Source of the DNA: Pseudomonadota bacterium
Lineage (GTDB): Bacteria > Pseudomonadota > Gammaproteobacteria > Burkholderiales > Rhodocyclaceae
Direction: 5' to 3'
Assembly (NCBI GenBank): GCA_029776255.1
Contig: JAKOTN010000091.1
Location: forward strand, 1 to 64,000
DNA length: 64,000 nt
Position numbers and translations under genes: made by a program. How positions within the stretch are numbered: position 1 is the stretch's first letter; every line of letters starts with the position of its first letter. Shown here in pieces: positions 1 to 8,174 of the stretch. The notes beneath the pieces are model-generated. The model was not told the origin of the DNA. It ran no database searches and saw only the letters and a list, made by a program, of their open reading frames with translations.

Positions 1-31
1 CGCTGTTCGGCTGGCGATTGTCTGTCACATA

Positions 32-108
32 GGGCGAAATCCGCCCGCAGGTCGCTGAAAGGCGACCAACAACCCCGAAAGGGGCCATAGCACCGGCTGA
101 AATCCGGT
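32..108. other. Cluster of four consecutive GC-rich hairpins upstream of chrA
   Basis: Four perfect stem-loops follow one another closely: GGGCG/CGCCC (32-46), GGTCGC/GCGACC (50-67), CCCC/GGGG with a GAAA loop (73-84) and ACCGG/CCGGT (92-108). All loops are A-rich (AAATC, TGAAAG, GAAA, CTGAAAT). Spacers are 3 to 7 bases. This regular design looks like a structured RNA or a repeated intergenic element, not a terminator, because no T-run follows. I do not recognise a named RNA family. The minus strand also stays open from about 86 towards 1 and the plus strand is open to a TAG at 88-90, so a truncated small ORF cannot be excluded. The left edge of the window cuts the context. Confidence 0.5.
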
Positions 109-205
109 TTCCAGGCACCAACAGGGTTGAACGGCAGATATTTAATCATCGTCAGCGCCAAATGGCCGAAGGCGTCAGGGTCTTTTTGAGCATCCTGTTA
201 ATGAT

Positions 206-1489
206 GTGTGCCTTTATTTATCGTTTTTCGTTATCGAAATTCGATTATCATGGTCAAACGACACCGGAAATCAAGATGCGACCGTGACCGATACCGTCAA
301 GACCGACCGCGGCCCTTGGACTGTTTTTCTGATTTTTCTGCGACTGGGCCTAACCTCCTTTGGTGGCCCGATTGCCCATTTGGGTTACTTTCGCGATGAA
401 TTGGTGACGCGGCGGCAGTGGCTGAGCGAGCGCAGCTATGCCGATTTGGTGGCCCTCTGCCAATTCCTACCGGGGCCGGCCAGCAGTCAGGTCGGGATCG
501 CGCTCGGTCTGTCCCGATCCGGCTATGCCGGAGCGTTGGCCGCGTGGGCGGGCTTCACGCTGCCGTCAGCGATTGCGCTGATCCTGTTTGCGCTGGGCAT
601 CGCCAGTTACGGCGATGCGATGCCGTCTGGCGTGCTGCACGGATTGGAGGTGGTGGCCGTGGCGGTGGTTTCCCAAGCCGTGTGGGGGATGGCTCGCAAC
701 CTCTGTCCGGACGCGCCGCGCATCACCATCATGGCGGCGGCGACTTGCATTGTGCTTCTGGTGCCGTCCGCTTGGGGGCAAGTGGCGGTCATCGCCATTG
801 CAGCGATCATTGGCTTGTGGATGTTCAAACCGCGGCAGGGGGCTGCGCATGACCCGTTGCCGATTGCTATCCGGCGTCGCGTTGGCTTGTTCTGGCTGAC
901 GCTGTTCTTTGCGCTGCTGACGGGGCTGCCGTTGTTGACGGCGATGTTCCCGAATCAGACGCTGTCGATGGTGGATGCCTTCTACCGGGCCGGATCGCTG
1001 GTCTTTGGTGGTGGGCATGTCGTGCTGCCGTTGCTGCAAGCCGAAGTGGTGCCTTCCGGCTGGGTCAGCAATGACGCATTTCTGGCAGGCTACGGTGCCG
1101 CGCAAGCCGTTCCTGGCCCTTTGTTCACCTTTGCGGCGTTTCTCGGTGCTTCGATGAACCAGGCCCCCTCCGGCTGGTTGGGTGGCTTGGTCTGCCTGTT
1201 GGCGATCTTCGCGCCGTCCTTCCTGCTGGTAGTGGGTGCGTTGCCGTTCTGGGAACGTCTGCGCGGCAACACCCGCACGCAAGCGGCGTTGTTGGGCATC
1301 AATGCGGCCGTGGTTGGCCTGCTGCTGGCTGCCCTCTATCAACCAGCATGGACGAGCGCGATTCATGCGCCACGAGATTTCGGCTTGGCCCTTGTGGCAC
1401 TGGTTGCCCTGATGTCCTGGAAGCTGCCGCCATGGCTGATCGTGGTTGGCGGTGGTATGGCGGGCTGGTTGTTGAGCGTGACTCTGTGA
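206..1489 (+). CDS. chrA: Chromate transporter, ChrA (CHR) family
   Basis: Inner-membrane protein of the chromate ion transporter family, which expels chromate. The protein is 427 residues from the GTG at 206, the long two-domain form. Each half carries CHR-type motifs: FGGPIAHLGYFRDE and FLPGPASSQVGIALG in the first, and FGGGHVVLPLL with GYGAAQAVPGPLFTFAAFLG in the second. Many hydrophobic segments are visible. The first 26 residues look atypical, so translation may start at the in-frame GTG at 284, giving MTDTVKTDRG. The padR-type regulator follows after 4 bases, so the two are probably co-transcribed. A sulfate-related role is possible for some members, but chromate resistance is the usual assignment. 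Confidence 0.9.
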   Translation: MCLYLSFFVIEIRLSWSNDTGNQDATVTDTVKTDRGPWTVFLIFLRLGLTSFGGPIAHLGYFRDELVTRRQWLSERSYADLVALCQFLPGPASSQVGIALGLSRSGYAGALAAWAGFTLPSAIALILFALGIASYGDAMPSGVLHGLEVVAVAVVSQAVWGMARNLCPDAPRITIMAAATCIVLLVPSAWGQVAVIAIAAIIGLWMFKPRQGAAHDPLPIAIRRRVGLFWLTLFFALLTGLPLLTAMFPNQTLSMVDAFYRAGSLVFGGGHVVLPLLQAEVVPSGWVSNDAFLAGYGAAQAVPGPLFTFAAFLGASMNQAPSGWLGGLVCLLAIFAPSFLLVVGALPFWERLRGNTRTQAALLGINAAVVGLLLAALYQPAWTSAIHAPRDFGLALVALVALMSWKLPPWLIVVGGGMAGWLLSVTL

Positions 1490-1493
1490 GGTT

Positions 1494-1802
1494 TTGAGCG
1501 TGACCGACAAAGACCTTTACGGCGGCTTGATCCGTTTGCACATCCTGCATCACGCAGCCGAAGAACCCATCTTTGGCCTCGGCATCATCGAGGAGTTGCG
1601 ACACCACGGTTACGAGATTAGTGCGGGCACCTTGTATCCGATGCTGCACGGATTGGAAAAGAAGGGGTATCTCACTTCACGGCATGAGCGCACCGGTCGA
1701 CGGGATCGGCGGGTGTATGAGATCACCGAGCGAGGTCGCGTGGCGCTGACCGATGCCAAAGCCAAGGTCAAGGATCTGTTCGGCGAACTGATAGAAAAAT
1801 AA
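1494..1802 (+). CDS. PadR-family transcriptional regulator
   Basis: Small 102-residue winged-helix repressor of the PadR family. Family features seen are LYGGLIRLHILHHAAEEP near the start, a helix with GLGIIEELRHHGYEISAGTLYPMLHGLEKKGYL, and the wing RRVYEITERGR. It lacks the long C-terminal dimerisation coiled coil of classical PadR, so it belongs to the short subfamily 2. The start shown is TTG at 1494; GTG at 1500 is an alternative. It lies 4 bases after chrA on the same strand, so it probably controls its own operon with chrA, perhaps in response to chromate. That role is inferred from position. Confidence 0.88.
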   Translation: MSVTDKDLYGGLIRLHILHHAAEEPIFGLGIIEELRHHGYEISAGTLYPMLHGLEKKGYLTSRHERTGRRDRRVYEITERGRVALTDAKAKVKDLFGELIEK

Positions 1803-1868
1803 TTTGCTGATGGTTGTGGTGCGGTTGACTTCTAATAGTCCGCGCGGCCGTCTTCTGACAACGACACC

Positions 1869-2192
1869 CGGCGCCATTTCTTCCAGAATGTCGGCCGCGC
1901 GCTCTTTGTCCATCCCTTCCTGGAGGTCGGCGACCCGTTCGTCGCTTACCACTTCGAGCGTTTCGGCGACCGTCTCGTCGTCCAGTGCCGCGACGATCTC
2001 GGCGCTCTCACGGAAAGAAAGCGCTTCGACGATGCGTCCCAGGTCGACCGGATTGATTTCGGAAAGCCTGTCGTAAGAAACTTCGAGCCGAACCGGCGCA
2101 TTGCTTGCCAGGTACCGTGCCTCTTGCCAATCGATGATTTCGTCGGTTTTGCCATGAACCGTCCGGTCAAGGAGCGATGCGAAGAAAATCAT
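1869..2192 (-). pseudogene. Decayed fragment of an MgtE_N-domain protein
   Basis: Residues from the ATG at 2192 read through DWQEARYLASNAPVRL and then a helical repeat with SFRESAEIVAALDDETVAETLE and KERAADILEEMAP. This is the signature of the MgtE N-terminal domain found in magnesium transporters and in soluble PRC-barrel/MgtE_N/CBS proteins. Similarity ends abruptly after EMAP at about 1869. The frame then runs on through unrelated sequence, antisense to the end of the PadR gene, to a stop at 1677. The start reads SLLDRTVHGK, like the beginning of a PRC barrel, but goes directly into DWQEARYL, so the middle of that barrel seems deleted. I therefore call a broken remnant; expression of a short protein is possible but not indicated. 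Confidence 0.6.
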
Positions 2193-2626
2193 TGCGCTCT
2201 TCCGTTGCCGCTGGTGCGGCGGTAGCGACCCAGCGCATGCGTGAACGTTGAGGCCGACAGCGCTTCCGTCCGTGACGGCGGCGCTCGGGCGCAAGGAATT
2301 GCACGCGAGACGACGTGCGCTACAACGGCTTAATGAACGATCGCCGTGTGGAAGTACGCTAAAAATCCCAGGAAGGGATTACGCGGATGCCACATTCCCC
2401 GGGCGGGGTGCGGCAGGGGACTAACCTGCGTTATCTCGCCAAGGTGACATCGGCTGCGTGCCGATAACTGCCAGACGAACAATGACCCGCGGTTATGTCT
2501 CCAAAAGACGATGTCGCGGATCCCATAAAAAACGTTGTTTTATCAATTTGTTGTTTTTGATTTTCATACTTGCCGCTCTCGCGGTTGGCGAGTGGTCGTG
2601 CCCGAAACGCCATGGCGCGAGGCCGC
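2193..2626. other. Stretch without a recognisable gene
   Basis: I see no credible coding region between the MgtE-like remnant and the oprB promoter. It contains a short hairpin ATCGGC/GCCGAT at about 2449-2465 and an AT-rich block around 2526-2570 that contrasts with the GC-rich surroundings. Nothing here matches a known RNA family as far as I can tell. Confidence 0.5.
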
Positions 2627-2655
2627 TTGCGGGTCTTGAGGGAATGGGCTATAAC
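2627..2655 (+). promoter_or_regulatory. Predicted sigma-70 promoter of the porin gene
   Basis: A -35 box TTGCGG (2627-2632) and a -10 box TATAAC (2650-2655) are separated by exactly 17 bases. The porin ATG is 34 bases downstream of the -10 box, leaving room for a short leader. Confidence 0.55.
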
Positions 2656-2689
2656 AAGCCGCTTCGATAATCGAACGAGAGAGCAGGGC

Positions 2690-4117
2690 ATGAAATCGAA
2701 AAATGAAAAACGGGAAGTCGCCCTGATCGCAACGCTGTTATGCGCCGCTCTTGCCGTTTCGCAAAACGTTTCGGCCGCCGCCGATATGAAGGAAGCCGCC
2801 ATGGTGATGACGGAAGCGGCTGCCGAGGAGCCGACGGATTCGGAAGACTCTCCCGCGGCGGCCGGCGGCGAGAAAACCGCCGAAGCGGAAAAACCGACCG
2901 ATTGGCAGGGAACCACCATTACCGGCGACTGGGATGGCGCGCGCCAGCGCCTGTCGGACGCGGGCGTGCAGGCCGATCTGCAGTTTACCGCCGACTATCT
3001 CCGCGACACCGCCGGCGGTCAGCGGCGTGGCGGCGCTTACGTTGGCCACGCTGATGTCATTTTGCGTTTCGACGGTCGGAAATTGATTGGCTGGGAGGGC
3101 GGTTCCGGTTATCTGCACCTGATCAGCAATAGCGGCCACCGTGCCAATCTCAATTACGTCGGCAGTCTGATGGGGGTGGACAATCTGGAGGCGCCGGTCA
3201 ACCGTTCCGGCGTGTTCAAGGCGTGGCTTCAGCAATCCTTCCTCGACGACAAGGCGTCGGTGCGCGTCGGGCTGTACCCGATCGACACCGAATTCTATGT
3301 CACCGATTCCTCCGGGATTTTCCTGCACCCGTCGTTCGGCATGGCCGCCGAGGCGGCGAATTTCGGCAGTTTGAGCGGTCCCTCGATCTATGCGACAAGT
3401 TCCCATGGCGCGCGTTTGCGGATCGAACCCGATCCCGCCTGGTATGGGATGCTGGCGGTGACCCGTGGCGTGCCATCGGACCGGATTGCCTCGGCCGGTC
3501 CCAACGTCAGTTGGCGCAACAGCAACGGCGGCATGACCGTCGCCGAAGTCGGTTTCAGCCCGGCGAAGGCGTTTGCCGAACGTGGCGCGGCGGCGAGCGC
3601 CGGCGACGATTACGAGCCGATCAGCAAGCTGGCGCTCGGCGCGTGGCGCTACGCGCCACGGTTTTCGCAACTCGCGGCCGTCGACGCGGCCGGAGATCCG
3701 TTGCGAGGATCGCATTGGGGCGCCTATTTTCTGGCCGAACAGACGGTCTACCGCGTTCCCGAGTCGGCTCGCGACCTGACCGCGTTCGTGCGTTACGGAT
3801 TCACCGACGGCAGGACCAGCACCCTCGGGTACTCTTTCAGCGTTGGCCTGAGCAGCCGGGGCACGTTCGCGGAGCGTGAAAAGGACAGCTTCGGCATCGC
3901 CGCGACGCGCGCGCATGCCGACCCGCAGGGACGCCAGCAGCTATCCGACGACCTCGGGACGCTGTCGTCGAACGACGAAACCGCGCTGGAAGTCACCTAT
4001 CGGGCGCAAGTGGCGGCGGGTGTCGCCGTGCAGCCCGTTCTTCAACGTATCTGGCGCCCGAATTTTTCGCTGCCGAACGCCACCGTGGCCGGCGTCCGCC
4101 TGCAACTCGCCTTCTAA
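2690..4117 (+). CDS. OprB-family carbohydrate-selective porin
   Basis: Outer-membrane beta-barrel porin for passive uptake of sugars or other small solutes. The 475-residue product starts at ATG 2690 after AGAGAGCAGGG. It has an N-terminal signal peptide (KREVALIATLLCAALAVSQNVSAA), then an Ala/Glu-rich linker to about residue 70. The mature domain begins with ITGDWDGARQRLSDAGV, the hallmark of OprB proteins, and ends in a terminal Phe (LQLAF), as expected for insertion by the BAM complex. The longer reading frame upstream to 2570 lacks a signal peptide at its own start and is rejected. The gene is monocistronic or followed by tam after 80 bases. Confidence 0.88.
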   Translation: MKSKNEKREVALIATLLCAALAVSQNVSAAADMKEAAMVMTEAAAEEPTDSEDSPAAAGGEKTAEAEKPTDWQGTTITGDWDGARQRLSDAGVQADLQFTADYLRDTAGGQRRGGAYVGHADVILRFDGRKLIGWEGGSGYLHLISNSGHRANLNYVGSLMGVDNLEAPVNRSGVFKAWLQQSFLDDKASVRVGLYPIDTEFYVTDSSGIFLHPSFGMAAEAANFGSLSGPSIYATSSHGARLRIEPDPAWYGMLAVTRGVPSDRIASAGPNVSWRNSNGGMTVAEVGFSPAKAFAERGAAASAGDDYEPISKLALGAWRYAPRFSQLAAVDAAGDPLRGSHWGAYFLAEQTVYRVPESARDLTAFVRYGFTDGRTSTLGYSFSVGLSSRGTFAEREKDSFGIAATRAHADPQGRQQLSDDLGTLSSNDETALEVTYRAQVAAGVAVQPVLQRIWRPNFSLPNATVAGVRLQLAF

Positions 4118-4197
4118 ACGGCCGGCGCGAGCGATCCACCAGGGGCCGGGCGACTGCTTTCGGCGGCTACGGCAGGCGCTCGGGAAAGAAGGAGCAC

Positions 4198-4983
4198 ATG
4201 AGCTGGGACCCCGAGCAGTATCTCAAATTCGCCGATGCCCGCCGGCGTCCGGCGGACGATCTGCTGGCGCGTCTGGACGGCGTGGCGGCCTCGTCCGTCG
4301 TGGATCTCGGCTGCGGTGCCGGCAACATCACCCGTCTGCTGGCCGCGCGTTGGCCGCGGGCGCGCATCGTCGGCGTCGATAACGATCCGGCGATGCTGGA
4401 AAAAGCGGCGATGAATGCCGGGAATGCCGTGAATGCGGAAACGGCGGCGATCGCGTGGCGGCGTGCCGACATCGCGACGTGGCACGCGTCGCCCGCGCCG
4501 GATCTGATTTTTTCGAACGCCGCCTTGCACTGGCTGGACGACCACCCACGGCTTTTCCCGACGCTGATCGGGCAACTGGCCGATGACGGCGTGCTGGCCG
4601 CGCAGATGCCGGCCAATTTCGCCGCGCCGTCGCATCGTCTGTTGCGCGAACTGGCGGACGAGCCGCCGTGGCGCGAGAGACTGTGCGGCGCGCGCATGGG
4701 TAGCGTGCTGTCGGCCGAGGATTACCATCGCCTGTTGTCGCCGCATTGTCGTTTTCTGGAAGTGTGGGAAACGTGCTACTGGCAATGGCTGGCCGGCGAG
4801 GATGCCGTGTTCGAGTGGATGAAGGGAACCACCTTGCGGCCTTACCTGGAACGCCTCGATTCGTCGGTCAGCGAGGATTTCCTGGCGATCTACCGCCAAC
4901 GCTTGCGCGCGGCCTATCCTCGTCAGGCTGGCGGTGGCACGCTGTTTCCCTTCAAGCGACTGTTTTTCGTGGCGCGGCGTTGA
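4198..4983 (+). CDS. tam: Trans-aconitate 2-methyltransferase
   Basis: SAM-dependent methyltransferase, 261 residues, expected to esterify trans-aconitate, a by-product that inhibits aconitase. It opens with MSWDPEQYLKFADARRRPADDLL, diagnostic of Tam. The SAM-binding motif VVDLGCGAGNITRLLA follows at about residues 33-48, with an acidic VGVDND motif II. The start is supported by AAGAAGGAG a few bases upstream of ATG 4198. Its stop overlaps the predicted TTG start of the next gene (TTGA), so the two are translationally coupled. Confidence 0.92.
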   Translation: MSWDPEQYLKFADARRRPADDLLARLDGVAASSVVDLGCGAGNITRLLAARWPRARIVGVDNDPAMLEKAAMNAGNAVNAETAAIAWRRADIATWHASPAPDLIFSNAALHWLDDHPRLFPTLIGQLADDGVLAAQMPANFAAPSHRLLRELADEPPWRERLCGARMGSVLSAEDYHRLLSPHCRFLEVWETCYWQWLAGEDAVFEWMKGTTLRPYLERLDSSVSEDFLAIYRQRLRAAYPRQAGGGTLFPFKRLFFVARR

Positions 4984-5762
4984 CGGACTTGTCGGCGCTC
5001 GATGGCGTTTTGCTGGCTGGTCTGGCGGTGGCGGCCCTGTTCGCCGGTTTCATCGATGCGGTGGTCGGCGGCGGCGGGCTGATCCAGATTCCGGCGCTGT
5101 TCGGCGCCCTGCCGGGTGAAACGCCGGCGACACTGTTCGGTACCAACAAATTTTCCAGTGTTTTCGGCACCAGTAACGCCGCCTGGCGTTACGCCCGTCG
5201 TGTGCGGATGCCCTGGCGGACGACGCTGCCGGCGGCGGTATCCGCCTTTGCCTGTTCCTACGGCGGCGCCATGGCGGTCGCCTGGTTGCCGCCGGCGACC
5301 TTGCGACCCCTGATTCTGGCGCTGCTGGTTGCCGCCGCGGTGTACACCTTCGCCCGCCGTGACTTCGGCACGCTGCACGCCCCGCAGCACGGCGGTGGCC
5401 GCGAGTTCGCCTACGCGCTGGTTCTTGGCGGCGCGATCGGCTTCTACGACGGTTTTTTCGGCCCGGGAACCGGTAGTTTTCTGATCTTCCTGTTCATCCG
5501 TTTTTTCGGCTTCGACTTCCTGCACGCCTCGGCGGCGTCGAAAGTGGTCAATGTCGCCACCAACCTCGCTGCCCTGGGTTTCTTCATTCCGCACGGCCAT
5601 TTCCTGGTCGTTCCGGCGGTCGCGATGGCGACTTGCAATGTTCTTGGTTCGCTGCTCGGCACACAGCTTGCGCTTCGGCATGGCAGCGGCTTCGTCAGAA
5701 AGGTGTTTTTGTGCGTCGTCAGCGTATTTATCCTTAAATTTGCGCACGATACCTTTTATTAG
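4980..5762 (+). CDS. TSUP-family (TauE/SafE, YfcA-like) permease
   Basis: Inner-membrane permease of the sulfite exporter TauE/SafE family, about 260 residues with roughly eight hydrophobic segments. Family motifs are FAGFIDAVVGGGGLIQIPALF near the N terminus and GFYDGFFGPGTGSFL in the second half. This is the duplicated half-transporter layout, close to YfcA. Substrates in the family are small organic or sulfur-containing anions; this one is unknown. The start is uncertain. TTG at 4980 overlaps the tam stop by 4 bases and gives a proper N terminus before the first membrane helix; an upstream frame within tam does not look like protein. Confidence 0.82.
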   Translation: MTDLSALDGVLLAGLAVAALFAGFIDAVVGGGGLIQIPALFGALPGETPATLFGTNKFSSVFGTSNAAWRYARRVRMPWRTTLPAAVSAFACSYGGAMAVAWLPPATLRPLILALLVAAAVYTFARRDFGTLHAPQHGGGREFAYALVLGGAIGFYDGFFGPGTGSFLIFLFIRFFGFDFLHASAASKVVNVATNLAALGFFIPHGHFLVVPAVAMATCNVLGSLLGTQLALRHGSGFVRKVFLCVVSVFILKFAHDTFY

Positions 5763-5855
5763 ACTTGTCTCGTCGTCGCATCGACCGCACAATGACGGCT
5801 TGCCGCGAGCGGCCCGGCGGCACCACAACACCGACAATTTCCGTTGAGGGAGACG

Positions 5856-7010
5856 ATGAAAATCCAAGGATCGATGGCCCGCCTACTGGCCCTGCTCGCG
5901 GCGTCCTTCGCCGCCACCGTTCACGCCGACATCAACGTCGGCGTGACTCTTTCAGCCACCGGGCCCGCCGCCTCGCTGGGCATTCCGGAGAAAAACAGCG
6001 TCGCTTTGCTGCCGACGACCATCGCCGGCCAGAAAATCAATTACATCGTTCTCGACGACGCGTCCGACACCACGACCGCGGTCAAGAACATCCGCAAGTT
6101 GGTCACCGAGAACAAGGTCGACGTGGTGGTCGGCTCGACGATCACACCGAACTCCCTGGCGATGATCGACGTCGCCGCCGAAGCCGAAACGCCGATGATC
6201 GCCATGGCCGCCGCCGCGCGAATCATCGAACCGATGGACGCCAAGCGCCATTGGGTGTTCAAGACGCCGCAGAACGACGCGCAGATGGCGACGGCCATCG
6301 TGCAACACATGAGCAACCAGAACGTCAAGACGGTGGCCTTCATCGGTTTCGCCGACGCCTATGGCGAAGGCTGGTGGAACGAATTTTCAAAAATCGCCGA
6401 AGCCCGCAAAATCCAGATCGTTGGCAACGAGCGCTTCAATCGCGCCGACACCTCGGTGACCGGCCAAGTGCTGAAAATCCTGGCCGCCAAGCCGGATGCG
6501 GTGCTGATCGGCGGTGCCGGCACGCCGGCGGCCCTGCCGCAAAAATCGCTGAAGGAAAAGGGTTACAAGGGAGTCATCTACCAAACGCACGGAGTGGCCA
6601 ACGCCGATTTCCTGCGCATTTGCGGCAAGGACTGCGAAGGCACTTTCCTGCCGGCCGGGCCGGTGCTGGTGGCGGCGCAATTGCCGGACGGCAATCCGGT
6701 CAAGAAAGCGGCTCTCGAATACGTCAACAAATATGAAGCGGCCTATGGAAAAGGCAGTGTGTCGACCTTCGGCGCGCACGCCTGGGATGCCGCCCGACTG
6801 TTGACCAATGCCATTCCGGAAGCGCTGAAGAAAGCGCAGCCGGGAACCAGGGAATTCCGCAAGGCGCTGCGCGACGCGCTCGAAGGGACCAAGAATCTCA
6901 GCGCGGCGCACGGCGTGTTCAACATGACCGCGAGCGACCACCTGGGTTTCGACCAGCGCGCGCGCGTGATGGTCAAGATCGAAGGCGGCAACTGGAAGTT
7001 GGTGCCGTAA
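5856..7010 (+). CDS. livK: Periplasmic substrate-binding protein of a branched-chain amino-acid type ABC importer
   Basis: 384-residue LivK/BraC-type solute-binding protein. It has a signal peptide ending VHA before DINVGVTLSATGPAASLGIPEKN, and the type I periplasmic-binding fold (Peripla_BP_6). Recognisable segments are VVVGSTITPNSLAMIDVAAEAETPMI and KTVAFIGFADAYGEGWWNEF. The ATG at 5856 is preceded by GAGGGAGACG, a strong ribosome-binding site. It heads the cluster livK-livH-livMG-livF, so it delivers ligand to that importer. The family also includes urea, amide and aromatic-acid binders, so leucine-type specificity is not certain. Confidence 0.87.
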   Translation: MKIQGSMARLLALLAASFAATVHADINVGVTLSATGPAASLGIPEKNSVALLPTTIAGQKINYIVLDDASDTTTAVKNIRKLVTENKVDVVVGSTITPNSLAMIDVAAEAETPMIAMAAAARIIEPMDAKRHWVFKTPQNDAQMATAIVQHMSNQNVKTVAFIGFADAYGEGWWNEFSKIAEARKIQIVGNERFNRADTSVTGQVLKILAAKPDAVLIGGAGTPAALPQKSLKEKGYKGVIYQTHGVANADFLRICGKDCEGTFLPAGPVLVAAQLPDGNPVKKAALEYVNKYEAAYGKGSVSTFGAHAWDAARLLTNAIPEALKKAQPGTREFRKALRDALEGTKNLSAAHGVFNMTASDHLGFDQRARVMVKIEGGNWKLVP

Positions 7011-7139
7011 CAGCGACTTTTCGCCGTCGTCGAACCGCGGCATCCCGTTCCGAACGGCGATTTCCGCTGGCGGCGAGGCGATCATCTCCGGCCGGCGTGG
7101 AGCGCCGCGCGCCGGCCGGAGGCGACCGGAATCGTATCG

Positions 7140-8174
7140 ATGGAATTGCAGATCGCATTGCTGCTGGGCCAGGACGGGATCACCAACGGCGCCATTTACG
7201 CGCTCCTGGCGCTGGCGTTGGTGCTGGTGTTCGCGGTGACGCGCGTGATATTCATTCCGCAAGGCGAGTTCGTCGCTTTCGGCGCCTTGACCCTGGCCAG
7301 CCTGCAGGCCGGCAAGCTCCCGGGGACCGTCTGGCTGCTGCTTTGCCTGGGGGCCGCGATTGCGGTACTCGAAAGCCTGCGCGCGGCTCGCGAACGGTGT
7401 TTTCGGCAGATTCCGCTGATTTTGCTGATCAATTGCGCGGCGCCGCTGTTGCTGGCCGGCGTGCTGGTGGCTTTCTCGCCGGCGACTCTGCCGTTGCCGG
7501 TGCAAGTGCTGCTGGCCCTGATGCTGGTGGTGCCGCTCGGGCCGATGATCTACCGCCTGGCGTATCAGCCGGTCGCCGATCTGACGGTGCTGGCGCTGTT
7601 GATCGTTTCGGTGGCGGTGCACGTCACCCTGGTCGGCATCGGCCTGCTGTTCTTCGGCGCCGAAGGTTCCCGCACGCCGGCGTTCACCGACGCCAGTTTT
7701 GAAATCGGCGACACCGTGCTGCAAGGCCAGACGATATTGGTGCTGGTCGCCAGCGCGTTGCTGATCGTTGCTTTGTATCTGTTTTTCGAGCGCACGATCT
7801 ACGGCAAGGCGTTGCGCGCGACGGCGATGAACCGTACCGGTGCGCGCCTGATGGGGATTTCGGGCACTTTGGCGGGCCAGTTGTCGTTTACCCTCGCGGC
7901 GGCGATTGGCGCGTTGTCGGGGATCCTGATCTCGCCGCTGACCACGATCTACTACGATTCGGGTTTTCTGATCGGGCTGAAAGGTTTTGTCGGCGCCATC
8001 ATCGGCGGGCTGGCCAGCTATCCGGTTGCCGCCGCCGGCGCCGTGCTGGTCGGTCTGCTCGAATCGTATTCCTCCTTCTGGGCCAGCGCCTTCAAGGAAG
8101 TCATCGTCTTTACCCTGATCATTCCGGTGTTGCTGTGGCGCTCGTTGAAGACACGGCACGTGGAGGCGGAATGA
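7140..8174 (+). CDS. livH: LivH-type ABC permease
   Basis: 344-residue inner-membrane permease of the LivH family. The N terminus [33 protein letters not shown] is the family signature. The C-terminal half contains [18 protein letters not shown], the region that contacts the ATPase, and [20 protein letters not shown]. It is longer than E. coli LivH (about 308), with an extra stretch around residues 60-120. The stop overlaps the next start as ATGA, so the two halves of the membrane domain are made together. The 129-base gap after livK holds only a distant GGAGG. Confidence 0.9.
   Translation: MELQIALLLGQDGITNGAIYALLALALVLVFAVTRVIFIPQGEFVAFGALTLASLQAGKLPGTVWLLLCLGAAIAVLESLRAARERCFRQIPLILLINCAAPLLLAGVLVAFSPATLPLPVQVLLALMLVVPLGPMIYRLAYQPVADLTVLALLIVSVAVHVTLVGIGLLFFGAEGSRTPAFTDASFEIGDTVLQGQTILVLVASALLIVALYLFFERTIYGKALRATAMNRTGARLMGISGTLAGQLSFTLAAAIGALSGILISPLTTIYYDSGFLIGLKGFVGAIIGGLASYPVAAAGAVLVGLLESYSSFWASAFKEVIVFTLIIPVLLWRSLKTRHVEAE

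Noticed and set aside
1-130. RNase P RNA or group II intron end as explanation of the hairpin cluster
   Set aside because: Neither the conserved RNase P core nor an intron domain V could be found.
6387-8159. 590-codon minus-strand frame opposite livK and livH
   Set aside because: Low-complexity Gln/Arg/His-rich translation, no family features; shadow of the liv genes.
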